The notes under the pieces were generated by a model. That model searched no databases and was not told the DNA's origin. It saw nothing but the letters and a program-made list of their open reading frames with translations. 64,000 nt of DNA from JAPULR01 sp963665075. Lineage in GTDB: Bacteria; Chloroflexota; Dehalococcoidia; Lucifugimonadales; GCA-2712585. Position 1 is the stretch's first letter. Every line of letters starts with the position of its first letter. A program made the translations under genes and the position numbers. The stretch covers positions 1,674,001 to 1,738,000 of the forward strand of contig OY762063.1 in NCBI GenBank assembly GCA_963665075.1, read 5' to 3'. This document shows, one piece after another, positions 50,737-58,359 of this stretch.

Positions 50737-52176
50737 ATGAGGCAAGAAGAAAACAGCTACTCAGGGTCCACGTGTCCCTATTGCGGGGCGATGGACCAGG
50801 GGATGGGATCCCGGTGTAAGGGCTGCGGTCGGTTGATTGCGGGAGACGTTCCCGACTGGGCGCAGCGGATGCCGCGGCAGGGGGTATTCGGGCGGCAGGG
50901 TCTGATTTTCATGACCCAGAACAAGTGGCTGCTGATTGTGCTCATCGTGATAGCGGCGGGGGCGCTGGCGTGGCACAACTACCACATCGTCCCGAATCCG
51001 GTTTCGCTGCTGCGAAACATGCCGAGCACGGACCTTTCGTCGCAATCGGAGCCGGGTCAGTGGGCGATGGCGTCGGCGAATTACGAGCGAACGAGATACA
51101 TACCTGACCCGCCGTCGCAGCCGCAGGGGAATCTGCTGTGGTCGTCGGAGGCTGGGTTGATCGAAGGTCAATCGCTGCCCGCGATCGTGGACAATACGGT
51201 GTACGTGGGGAGCCGCTTCGAGTTCATGGCGCTGGACGCGAGCACGGGGGAGCAGAGATGGCTGCGGGAGATGCGGGGTCTGATCAACTCGTCGCCGGCG
51301 GTGGCGGGGGACACGGTTTACGTGGGTTCGACGGACACGAAGGTGTGGGCGTTCGACAAGGATACGGGGGAGACGAGATGGACGTTTCCGACGGGGAACT
51401 ACATCAGCAGCGCGCCGCTGGTGCATAACGGATTCCTGTTCATAGGGTCTGGGGACCAGAGGATGTACGCGCTGGACGCGGCGACGGGGAAGAAGTTCTG
51501 GGAGTTTCGGACGGGGGAGTTGATAACGTCGCCGCCGGCGCTGCACAACGGGGTGTTGTATTTCACGTCGCAGGACGACAGTCTGTATTCGGTGAACTAC
51601 CGGACGGGGGAGGGGCGGATGCAGTTTCGCACCCGGGGGACGGCTTCGTTCGAGCCGCCGGTGATTTCGCACGGGCTGGCGTATATGTCTTCCAACAACG
51701 ATATTCTCACGGCGAAGGCGGGGATACGGGAGACGCCGGGCCGGTGGTCGAGGGAGAGGATCTGGAGGATTCTGTGGGTGCGGTGGGGGTCGCCGATTCC
51801 GACGCCGCCGCCGCAGCAGGGAACGAACTGGCGATGGTCGCCGCCGGACCGGGCTTTCGTGACGGCGGCGCCGGCGATAACGGAGGATACGCTGTACGTG
51901 GGGGATTCGGAGGGGGTGTTCCGGGCGATGGAGCCGACGAAGCCGGAGGAGTTGTGGTCGTTCCAGGCGGAGGGGGCGATTCGCGGGTCGCCGATTGTGG
52001 CTGGGAACATGGCGTATTTCGCGACGACGGAGGGGATGGTGTACGGGGTGAATCTGGATACGAGGCGGGAGGCGTGGAGTCTGTCGGTGGGTGCGCCGGT
52101 GATGCTGTCGCCGGCGCTGGCGGAGGGGAAGTTGTTCGTGAGGACGGAGGACGGGCGGATACACGCGATAGGGTAG
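50737..52176 (+). CDS. PQQ-type beta-propeller protein with zinc-ribbon and membrane anchor
   Basis: 479 residues. A zinc-ribbon-like STCPYCGAMDQGMGSRCKGC (about 10-29), a membrane helix WLLIVLIVIAAGALAW (about 67-82), then seven or so PQQ-like repeats with the pattern VYVGSTDTKVWAFDKDTGET and FIGSGDQRMYALDAATGKK. Similar to BamB-type propellers. The cytoplasmic zinc ribbon with an external propeller is an unusual combination; BamB itself is a lipoprotein of Gram-negative outer membranes, so this is not a direct equivalent. Confidence 0.8.
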   Translation: MRQEENSYSGSTCPYCGAMDQGMGSRCKGCGRLIAGDVPDWAQRMPRQGVFGRQGLIFMTQNKWLLIVLIVIAAGALAWHNYHIVPNPVSLLRNMPSTDLSSQSEPGQWAMASANYERTRYIPDPPSQPQGNLLWSSEAGLIEGQSLPAIVDNTVYVGSRFEFMALDASTGEQRWLREMRGLINSSPAVAGDTVYVGSTDTKVWAFDKDTGETRWTFPTGNYISSAPLVHNGFLFIGSGDQRMYALDAATGKKFWEFRTGELITSPPALHNGVLYFTSQDDSLYSVNYRTGEGRMQFRTRGTASFEPPVISHGLAYMSSNNDILTAKAGIRETPGRWSRERIWRILWVRWGSPIPTPPPQQGTNWRWSPPDRAFVTAAPAITEDTLYVGDSEGVFRAMEPTKPEELWSFQAEGAIRGSPIVAGNMAYFATTEGMVYGVNLDTRREAWSLSVGAPVMLSPALAEGKLFVRTEDGRIHAIG

Positions 52177-52215
52177 GTTCGCCGGGCCCAGGCAGCCAGG
52201 CAATACACATATCTG

Positions 52216-52244
52216 TTGACAAGACACCTTATATGGTGTAATGT
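52216..52244 (+). promoter_or_regulatory. Promoter with internal palindromic operator for the XRE-NYN gene
   Basis: -35 TTGACA (52216-52221), 17-base spacer, -10 TAATGT (52239-52244). Between them lies ACACC (52224-52228), TTATAT, GGTGT (52235-52239), an inverted repeat well placed for autorepression by the XRE protein encoded just downstream. The ATG at 52251 is only seven bases beyond the -10, so the transcript should be leaderless. Confidence 0.65.
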
Positions 52245-52250
52245 CCACGT

Positions 52251-52967
52251 ATGGCTCCCGTAACACCCGGCTCATATCGGTTCCGCAAGGAAAGTCTCGT
52301 TGAAGTTCGGCGACGGCTCGGACTGTCGCAGACGCAATTTGCGGCCAAGCTGGGAGTGCCCAAGAATACGGTATCCCGATGGGAGACGGGAGCGACCACG
52401 CCAAACGCGGATGCACTGGCGGCGGTCTATTCCCTGGGAAGAAAGGGAGGGAATATGGCAAAGTTTTTCGCACCTGAGGTGACTATAGTCCGGATTCGAG
52501 ATAGGGCACTCGTGTATTGGGACCTGGACAGCATGAACCCCTTTAGCTGGAACGCAGATGTAGACAAGTGGGATGATTTCGTCGAAGAAGAAGTATATAG
52601 GCGCATCTCGAAGCCCATTTATCAACAATTCAAAGTCTTCTCTGGTTCTAGCAACAGTCGAGCATTGGACAGACTTGAAGAAATGAATTGGGATATCTGG
52701 GACAGGGACTCAGACATCATACACCACGCCCGAAGTGAATCTGGACAGGACCCAGACGGTTCAATAGTGTTTCTGATTACAACAAATCCAGATCATGCTG
52801 GACTTGTCGAACGGTTGAAGGACGATGGCGTACTCGTCTACCTAATGGCGCCGTCGAGCGTTGATATAAAACTGATTGAGGCGGTTGGAAAGAAGCGTTG
52901 GATTAACATTGACGGATTGCCGGGGCTGCCCCAAGGATGGAATCCAATTCCTGGATTCAGTATTTAG
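52251..52967 (+). CDS. XRE-family HTH fused to an NYN/PIN-like domain
   Basis: 238 residues. The N-terminal XRE-type HTH is VRRRLGLSQTQFAAKLGVPK through NTVSRWETGATTPNADALAA (about 18-57). The C-terminal domain has LVYWDLDSMNPF (first acidic cluster of NYN, about 88-99), NSRALDRLEEMNW (about 128-140), GSIVFLITTNPDHAGLVERL (about 166-185) and a final GKKRWINIDGL. NYN proteins are RNases. A fused HTH implies that DNA binding and RNA cleavage are linked, as in some defence or stress regulators. Base composition is lower in GC than neighbours; likely acquired. Confidence 0.75.
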   Translation: MAPVTPGSYRFRKESLVEVRRRLGLSQTQFAAKLGVPKNTVSRWETGATTPNADALAAVYSLGRKGGNMAKFFAPEVTIVRIRDRALVYWDLDSMNPFSWNADVDKWDDFVEEEVYRRISKPIYQQFKVFSGSSNSRALDRLEEMNWDIWDRDSDIIHHARSESGQDPDGSIVFLITTNPDHAGLVERLKDDGVLVYLMAPSSVDIKLIEAVGKKRWINIDGLPGLPQGWNPIPGFSI

Positions 52968-53591
52968 CCTTTAGGGCGCCTACTCACCGGGTTGGTCTGG
53001 ATTCCGGCTTTCGCCGGAATGACGGAGGTGGGATGGTTTGCTGGGGGACGCTCGACCCTTCGACAAGCTCAGGGTGAGCGGAGGGGTAGGCGGTTTGCGA
53101 ATGCGCCTATGAGAGATATGGCTATGGGAGCGCCACCCCCATCCCGCCCGAACACCCCCATCCTAGCCTTCCCCCGTCGAGGGGGAAGGGGTTAATTGAT
53201 GCCTCTGGGAGGGTTATGCAAAGGTCTCCGTTGAGGGGGAAGGGATAAGAGGGGACGGGCACTCGACCCTTCGACAAGCTCAGGGTGAGGGGGAGGTTCA
53301 CCCCCATCCCACCCGAATCGCCCCCATCTCAATCTTCCCCCATCAAGGGGGAAGAGGTTTTTCGGAGCTCATGAAAGGGTTATGCAAAGGTCTTCGTTGA
53401 GGGGGGAGGGATAAGAGGGGACGGGCCCTCGACCCTTCGACAGGCTCAGGGTGAGGGGAGATGGGGTGATTAGGGGTTAGCGGTGAGGGAGGGCGGTTTG
53501 CGAGCGCGCCTATGAGAGATGTGGCTATGGGAGCGCCACCCCCATCCTAACCTTCCCCCGTCAAGGGGGAAGGGATAAGAGGGGGGAGGGG
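52968..53591. repeat. Intergenic mosaic of hairpin repeats
   Basis: In order: ATTCCGGC/GCCGGAAT (53001-53020), GCTC...GAGC (53050-53079), CCTTCCCCC/GGGGGAAGG (53167-53189), GGGTTATGCAAAGGTCTCCG (53210-53233), CTC...GAG (53261-53290), CTTCCCCC/GGGGGAAG (53334-53354), GGGTTATGCAAAGGTCTTCG (53377-53400), CTC...GAG (53428-53456), CCTTCCCCC/GGGGGAAGG (53551-53573). A phrase starting GCCTATGAGAGAT is present twice (about 53105 and 53511), showing a larger local duplication. No gene. Confidence 0.75.
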
Positions 53592-53975
53592 TTACCAGTG
53601 CCAGATGGAGTCGTGGGCGTCGAAGAGGTCGGCGAGGGCTTCGCGGTCGACGAGTTTGATGCCTTCCACGAGTTCGGATTCGTTGATGCCGCGGTCTTCC
53701 ACGTCTTCCTTGACCACGTAGGTTTCGACGCCGGCGCCGACGAGGTTCTCAACGTCTTCGTCCAGCTTGGGCGGGTTGGAAAGAGGGACGCCGCCGATGG
53801 TAATGCCGCTGGCGTCCTGGCCGCGAACGGCGTAGTTGACGGCGTTGGAGCGGAGGAGGACGGAGATGTCCGCGCCGGCGTTCTTGAGGATGTGGGACAT
53901 CCAGAGGATGGTGTCGTCCTGCTCCTCCAGGGTGCCGTGGTAGGCGCGTTCGACGATGGAAAGGATTTTGGACAT
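53592..53975 (-). CDS. DsrE/DsrF/TusC-like sulfur-relay-family protein
   Basis: 127 residues, last of three DsrE-like genes on the minus strand. MSKILSIVERAYHGTLEEQD, then DTILWMSHILKNAGADISVLL (about 21-41; landmark) and a C-terminal VGAGVETYVVKEDVEDRG. The fold is alpha/beta; no clear active cysteine is visible, as in DsrF/TusC-like partners. Nine bases after the middle gene. Confidence 0.65.
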   Translation of the reverse strand: MSKILSIVERAYHGTLEEQDDTILWMSHILKNAGADISVLLRSNAVNYAVRGQDASGITIGGVPLSNPPKLDEDVENLVGAGVETYVVKEDVEDRGINESELVEGIKLVDREALADLFDAHDSIWHW

Positions 53976-53984
53976 TCTAGCCTC

Positions 53985-54374
53985 CTACTTAGTGCCGATG
54001 ACCAGGGTGTTGGTGCTTTGCTGAGACCAGGCGAAGAAGTCGGCGGGGGCGCCGCGGCGCGCGCCGTCGATCCAGTTGCCTGAGCCGCGTTCGTCGACGC
54101 AGAGGCCGCAGTTAATCCAGTCCACCTGCTCGGTGGCGAGGAGGCCGGCGATGAAGCGGGAGCTGGCGGGGTGGTCTTCTTCCTCGGCGGTGGTGCCCTT
54201 GACCGGGTTGGGGTGGGCTTCCTGGTCTTTCATGGTGAGGTTGACGGCGCCTTCATAGGCGAAGACGTTGACCTGGTGGCCCTTGCGGACGGCGGCGTCC
54301 ATGATGCGCATGGCGGTGGTGGTGGTCTCAGCCTCGTAGGGCGGGTCCATAAGGGCGATGGTGATGGTTGCCAT
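53985..54374 (-). CDS. DsrE-like protein with conserved cysteine pair
   Basis: 129 residues. ITIALMDPPYEAETTTTAMR (about 4-23) and VNVFAYEGAVNLTMKDQE, and later VDWINCGLCVDERGSG (about 84-99). The CGLCxxERG cysteines match the active-site region of DsrE/TusD-type sulfur carriers. The natural hypothesis is a heterohexameric sulfur relay with its two neighbours. No dsrC, tusA or tusE was seen in the window. Confidence 0.75.
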   Translation of the reverse strand: MATITIALMDPPYEAETTTTAMRIMDAAVRKGHQVNVFAYEGAVNLTMKDQEAHPNPVKGTTAEEEDHPASSRFIAGLLATEQVDWINCGLCVDERGSGNWIDGARRGAPADFFAWSQQSTNTLVIGTK

Positions 54375-54404
54375 AGCTGCTCCTTAGCGGTCGGGGGGAT
54401 TTCT

Positions 54405-54740
54405 CTAGTGCCAGAGGGCCTTGGTGTCTTCCTCGGCGAGGAGGTCAACGAGGTAGTCCACGTCGGCCACTTCCACGCCGCCGACCAGAGGTGTGGGGGC
54501 GATGCCGCGTTCGCGGAGGGAGAAGTCGTCGGCGAGGACGCGGACGGGCTGGTTCTGCTGGAAGAGGTTGTTGAGGGGATTGCCGCGGACGCCCGGTCGG
54601 GTGACGAGGACGCCGTTCTGGATGAGGAAGAGGGTTACGTTGTTGCCCTTTCGAGCCAGATCCGCCGCCATGTCGTACATATAGCGGGCGTCGCCGTATT
54701 CGAAGGGGTCGCGGGATTCGATAAGAAGGTAGTTGGCCAT
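54405..54740 (-). CDS. DsrE-like protein, first of three
   Basis: 111 residues from the ATG at 54740, where the family pattern begins (MANYLLIESRDPFEYGDARY); an upstream ATG would add 29 residues of no character. Continues ADLARKGNNVTLFLIQNGVL and ends LVDLLAEEDTKALWH, like the end of the third gene (LADLFDAHDSIWHW). A DsrEFH-type three-gene arrangement. Function: probably transfer of sulfur or related redox chemistry. Confidence 0.7.
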   Translation of the reverse strand: MANYLLIESRDPFEYGDARYMYDMAADLARKGNNVTLFLIQNGVLVTRPGVRGNPLNNLFQQNQPVRVLADDFSLRERGIAPTPLVGGVEVADVDYLVDLLAEEDTKALWH

Positions 54741-54880
54741 TTCAACACCCCCGCTGGGCGGGCAGACGCCAAGATGGGCGCCGCCGTGGGATGGGGATAT
54801 TGTATCAAGAAGGGCGCATGGGGTCAATGACGGGGGGATGCGGGCGGGGGCGGGATGCTTTTTCGTGTAGAATTGGCGGC

Positions 54881-55537
54881 ATGGAACGGGGATTTCAGGA
54901 ATACTTCTTCGAGCGGATGGATGAGGGCGACGACGCGCTTTTCTATCGGGAGCCGCGGCTGGTGGTGCACATCGACGACGGGGCTATCGCTGAGATAGGG
55001 CGGATATTTGAGGAGTTGCTGCCGGAGAACGGGGTGATTCTGGACTTGATGAGCAGCTGGCGGTCGCATCTGCCGGCGGGCTTCGCGAAGGGGCGGATGG
55101 TGGGGTTGGGGTTGAACGCGGTAGAGATGCGGGATAATCCGCAGTTGGATGATTTTGTGGTGCACGATTTGAACCGGGAGCCGAGGCTGCCTTTCGGGGA
55201 CGCCTCGTTCGACGGGGTGATTTTGACGGTGTCGGTGCAGTATTTGACGCGGCCGGTGGAGGTTTTCAGGGAGGCGGGGCGGGTTCTGAGGCCGGCTGGG
55301 CCGTTGGTAGTGACTTTCTCGAATCGGATGTTTCCGACGAAGGCGGTGCGGATCTGGCAGGCGTGCAGCGATGAGCAGCGGATGACGTTGGTGAAGATGT
55401 ATTTGCAGAGGGCGGGGGGATTTTCGGGGATTCGGGCGGAGGATCGGAGTGCGTTGCCGAAGGGGTTTTCGGACCCGGTGTATCTGGTTTGGGCGCGGAA
55501 GGCGGGGGCGCTCGGCCCTTCGACAGGCTCAGGGTGA
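54881..55537 (+). CDS. Class I SAM-dependent methyltransferase; its 3' end runs into a repeat
   Basis: 218 residues from the ATG at 54881. A SAM-like region NGVILDLMSSWRSHLPAGF (about 46-64) is a degenerate motif I, followed by FGDASFDGVILTVSVQYLTRP (motif IV-like; landmark) and REAGRVLRPAGPLVVTFSNRMF (post-motif). The last codons, GALGPSTGSG, are encoded by the GCTC...GAGC repeat at 55510-55539, so the original stop was lost or replaced. Substrate unknown; small-molecule methylation is likely. Confidence 0.75.
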   Translation: MERGFQEYFFERMDEGDDALFYREPRLVVHIDDGAIAEIGRIFEELLPENGVILDLMSSWRSHLPAGFAKGRMVGLGLNAVEMRDNPQLDDFVVHDLNREPRLPFGDASFDGVILTVSVQYLTRPVEVFREAGRVLRPAGPLVVTFSNRMFPTKAVRIWQACSDEQRMTLVKMYLQRAGGFSGIRAEDRSALPKGFSDPVYLVWARKAGALGPSTGSG

Positions 55538-55939
55538 GCGGAGGGGGATGGGCTCCCGCTTTCGCGGGAGCAAGAGTGGAAAGGGGTGAGCGGGGATGGA
55601 TTCCCGCCTGCGCGGGAATGACTATGCGTATGAAAGTCGTACATCCTCTGCCCTCGATGGATTCCCGCCTGCGCCGGAATGACGGAGGGGGAAGGGATAA
55701 AACGCCCTCACCCCAGCCCTCTCCCATCTTGGAGACCTTTGCATAACCCCCTCTTCGCCCCAACATTCTTTCATGGAAGCAACGTATTTATACCTAAACA
55801 GCCCCACCCTTGGATTCCCGTTTTCACGGGAATGACGAAGGAGGTGGCGGGAATGACGGTTATGCAAGGTCTCCATCTTGGGAGAGGGAGGAAGAGTGGA
55901 AATTTGCGGCGTTTCATAGAACGATTATGCGGTGGAGTG
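55538..55939. repeat. Repeat mosaic between methyltransferase genes
   Basis: GCTCCCGC/GCGGGAGC hairpin (55552-55571), ATTCCCGC/GCGGGAAT (55600-55619), ATTCCCGC/GCCGGAAT with a mismatch (55661-55680), inverted copies of the CAAAGGTCTCC segment (about 55730 and 55860), and ATTCCCGT/ACGGGAAT (55814-55833). The open frame that runs through here into the next gene is repeat-derived at its start. Confidence 0.7.
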
Positions 55940-55948
55940 TGGTACAAT
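55940..55948 (+). promoter_or_regulatory. Extended -10 element before the methyltransferase-like gene
   Basis: TGG followed by TACAAT (55943-55948), 30 bases before the GTG at 55979. Confidence 0.4.
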
Positions 55949-55978
55949 GGCGTCATATTCAGTCTGTGGGGACCGTCG

Positions 55979-56983
55979 GTGGAAACAGCAACACAAGAAG
56001 CGATAACCGTTGCGCTGGACAAGGCCATAGCGGCGACGGCGGAAAGGGAGTTTCAGCGTCTGATTCAGGACCGAGATCCTATCGAAATCGCCAAGAAAAT
56101 ATGTGGAGCCTTGAGGGGGTTGGAGAAGTTGCAAAGCGGAGAAATGCCCGAATACGACGAATGGGTTGCTCTGTTCTACCTGCTTTGGTATCAGCCGGAG
56201 CGCATAAACCTTGCTTACACCCTGGCCAGTAGAATACTGGAACGGGACAAGGGCGACACGCAGGAATCGAGAGGGCTGGTGGCATACGATTTTGGCTGTG
56301 GCGAATTGGCGATGCAGTTCGGGTTGGCACTGAATATGGCAGACGCTTTGGAAGCGGACAAGCCCCTCCCGTCGCTTGCGGTTACATCATCGGACACCAG
56401 CCAGCCCATGCTCATGCTTGGACGGATGTTATGGGATAAGTTTGTTAGAGAGATAGCTCTCAGGCGCAATCCAAATTTGGGGAATATCCATAGGGCTTGC
56501 AATGAGTTAAGATTCGTCAAAGCTTCGGGCGTGGGGGAAACTGACTCCTGGGTGCGCTATTCCACGACATACAACCCGCCATCCCAACTTGAAAGCGCCC
56601 GCTGGATTACGGCTTTGCACGTCGCGTATAAGGAAATCACTGATGATGTCATGGACACATTAGACGAACTTTCATCGGAAATGAACCCGGATTGCATATT
56701 GGTCACAACTCATCCGATATCCTCGGCCCACGCCTATAGGCCGACTCTTGAATTTTCGGAGCGGACAGGCACGATAGGGTCCGAACGTCTCGAATTAAAG
56801 GGGAATTTTAATCGCGCAACAACATTAAGGAAAAGAATCTTCCACGAGCATGTCGAAAGCGTGTCTGACGGGTTGTCAGTGGAAGATAAAGACTTCGTTC
56901 GCACGTATTTGGTTGTTTTACCAACTGCCTGGATAACGAGGCCGTCATTCAAATCATTTTGCGCTGTGTACGAAAGAAGGTGA
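55979..56983 (+). CDS. SAM-dependent methyltransferase-like protein
   Basis: 334 residues from a GTG at 55979 (VETATQEAITVALDKAIAAT). Upstream codons in this frame belong to repeat DNA and are excluded. A Rossmann SAM motif LVAYDFGCGELAMQFGLAL (about 99-117) is clear. Later motifs are weak: PDCILVTTHPISS (about 240-252) and a C-terminal SFKSFCAVYERR. AT-richer than its neighbours. The substrate is unknown; could be a DNA, RNA or small-molecule methylase. Confidence 0.6.
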   Translation: METATQEAITVALDKAIAATAEREFQRLIQDRDPIEIAKKICGALRGLEKLQSGEMPEYDEWVALFYLLWYQPERINLAYTLASRILERDKGDTQESRGLVAYDFGCGELAMQFGLALNMADALEADKPLPSLAVTSSDTSQPMLMLGRMLWDKFVREIALRRNPNLGNIHRACNELRFVKASGVGETDSWVRYSTTYNPPSQLESARWITALHVAYKEITDDVMDTLDELSSEMNPDCILVTTHPISSAHAYRPTLEFSERTGTIGSERLELKGNFNRATTLRKRIFHEHVESVSDGLSVEDKDFVRTYLVVLPTAWITRPSFKSFCAVYERR

Positions 56984-56991
56984 GGAGGGAC

Positions 56992-57975
56992 ATGGCTGCG
57001 AATTCTATTCAAGAAGTTATGCCGGGGTTGGAGGTTGTGGAGCCGGTGCGGGTTAGCGGGCCTGGGCGGGTTGGGCAGGCGGAGGTTGAGTATGCTTCGG
57101 CGAAGCAGATACTCACTCGCGCGAGTGGGTTTATGGACGAGTATGACTTTACGTTGAATCCGTATAGCGGGTGTTCTTTCGGGTGTACGTATTGCTACGC
57201 TGCTTTCTTTGGGAGGACGAAGGAGCAGCGCGATGCGTGGGGGCGTTGGGTGACGGTGAAGGAGAACGCGTTGGAGTTGATGGAGGAGGCGGCCTTGTAC
57301 AGTCCGCGTCGCCGGAAGAAGGTTGCCGGGGCGTCGATGGTGATGGAAGGCCGGGCGGGGTTTCTTGACGGGAAGCGGATTTACATGAGCAGCGTGACGG
57401 ACCCTTATCAGCCCATCGAGCGAAAGTTGGGACTGACGCGACGGCTTCTGGAAATCATGGCGGAGGGGCATAGGCCGAAGCTGGTGATTCAGACGCGGAG
57501 CCCGGATATAGTGCGCGACTGCGATTTATTTCGGGAGATTGTGGAGAATGGCGGGCGGGTGCAGGTGAATATGACCGTCACGACGGACGATGAGGATATT
57601 CGAAGGACGTTTGAGCCGTTCTGTCCGGCGAACAGCGATAGGATGGCGGCGATTTCGGCAGTGAAGGCAGAGGGGATTGACGCGTGCATAACGATGACGC
57701 CGCTGCTGTTGGTCGTTGACGCGGAGGGGTTCGCGGACGATTTGCTGGCGACGGGGGTTGAGAAGTTCATCATCCAGCCGTTCCACTTTCAGAGGGGGAA
57801 GTTCGTGGCTTCGACGCGGGAGGGGGCGATTCGGCTGCTGTCGGAGAAGCTGGAGTGCGACGTGGGGGCGTTCCGTCGGGAGTATCTGGCGCATTATGAG
57901 GAGGTTTTGGAGGTGTTGAAGGAGCGGCTGCCGGAGTTGGGGGAGGGGAAGGAGGGGTTCAGGCCGCCGTTTTGA
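56992..57975 (+). CDS. Radical SAM protein, spore-photoproduct-lyase-like (Rv2578c type)
   Basis: 327 residues from the ATG at 56992, behind GGTGAGGAGGGAC. The 4Fe-4S motif is NPYSGCSFGCTYCYAAF (CxxxCxxC, about 53-69), followed by IYMSSVTDPYQPIERKLGLT (about 130-149) and VIQTRSPDIVRDCDLF. The group is related to spore photoproduct lyase but lacks proven repair activity in most members. Nine bases after the methyltransferase-like gene, so they may be co-transcribed. Confidence 0.87.
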   Translation: MAANSIQEVMPGLEVVEPVRVSGPGRVGQAEVEYASAKQILTRASGFMDEYDFTLNPYSGCSFGCTYCYAAFFGRTKEQRDAWGRWVTVKENALELMEEAALYSPRRRKKVAGASMVMEGRAGFLDGKRIYMSSVTDPYQPIERKLGLTRRLLEIMAEGHRPKLVIQTRSPDIVRDCDLFREIVENGGRVQVNMTVTTDDEDIRRTFEPFCPANSDRMAAISAVKAEGIDACITMTPLLLVVDAEGFADDLLATGVEKFIIQPFHFQRGKFVASTREGAIRLLSEKLECDVGAFRREYLAHYEEVLEVLKERLPELGEGKEGFRPPF

Positions 57976-58359
57976 GTTGGTTGGAGGGGGAGGGCCCTCA
58001 CCCCAACCCTCTCCCAGAAGGAGAGGGGGAAGAGGGGAACAGGCGACCGGCCGGTCGCCCCTACGGGATGTCGAAGGATAGGGGGAAGATGGATTCCCGC
58101 TTTCGCGGGAATGACGGTGAGGGTGGCGGGAATGACGGTGAGGATGGCGGGAATGACGGTGAGGGTGGCGGGAATGACGGTGAGGGTGGCGGGAATGATG
58201 GGCGGGTTTGAAGAGGGATTTGGGAGGGGAGGGGGTTTTGTGCTATGCTGAGGCGGATTTGGAGTCATTCGCGCTTTCCATGCTTTCGTTGTATTTGTTT
58301 GCTGCACGTGAAGGATTTTTCGGCGGCGTCCCCGCGGAATCTGCGATTGAGGGACGTCA
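57976..58359. repeat. Intergenic repeats, including a 21-base tandem array
   Basis: A CTCTCCC/GGGAGAG-type hairpin near 58008-58030, ATTCCCGC/GCGGGAAT (58093-58112), then four full and one partial copy of a 21-base unit GCGGGAATGACGGTGAGGGTG (first at 58105-58125, array ending near 58205). The unit is the right half of the ATTCCCGC hairpin plus its usual tail, so it arose by tandem growth of that repeat. The rest is the leader of the channel gene. Confidence 0.75.

Noticed and set aside
50230..53573. CRISPR-like array of repeats
   Set aside because: Repeats of several different families are irregularly spaced, have no uniform spacers, and recur throughout the right half; no cas gene is present.
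55679..55978. N-terminal extension of the methyltransferase-like gene through repeats
   Set aside because: The 100 extra codons are built from hairpin repeats; the promoter-like TGGTACAAT at 55940 lies after them, so the GTG at 55979 is preferred.
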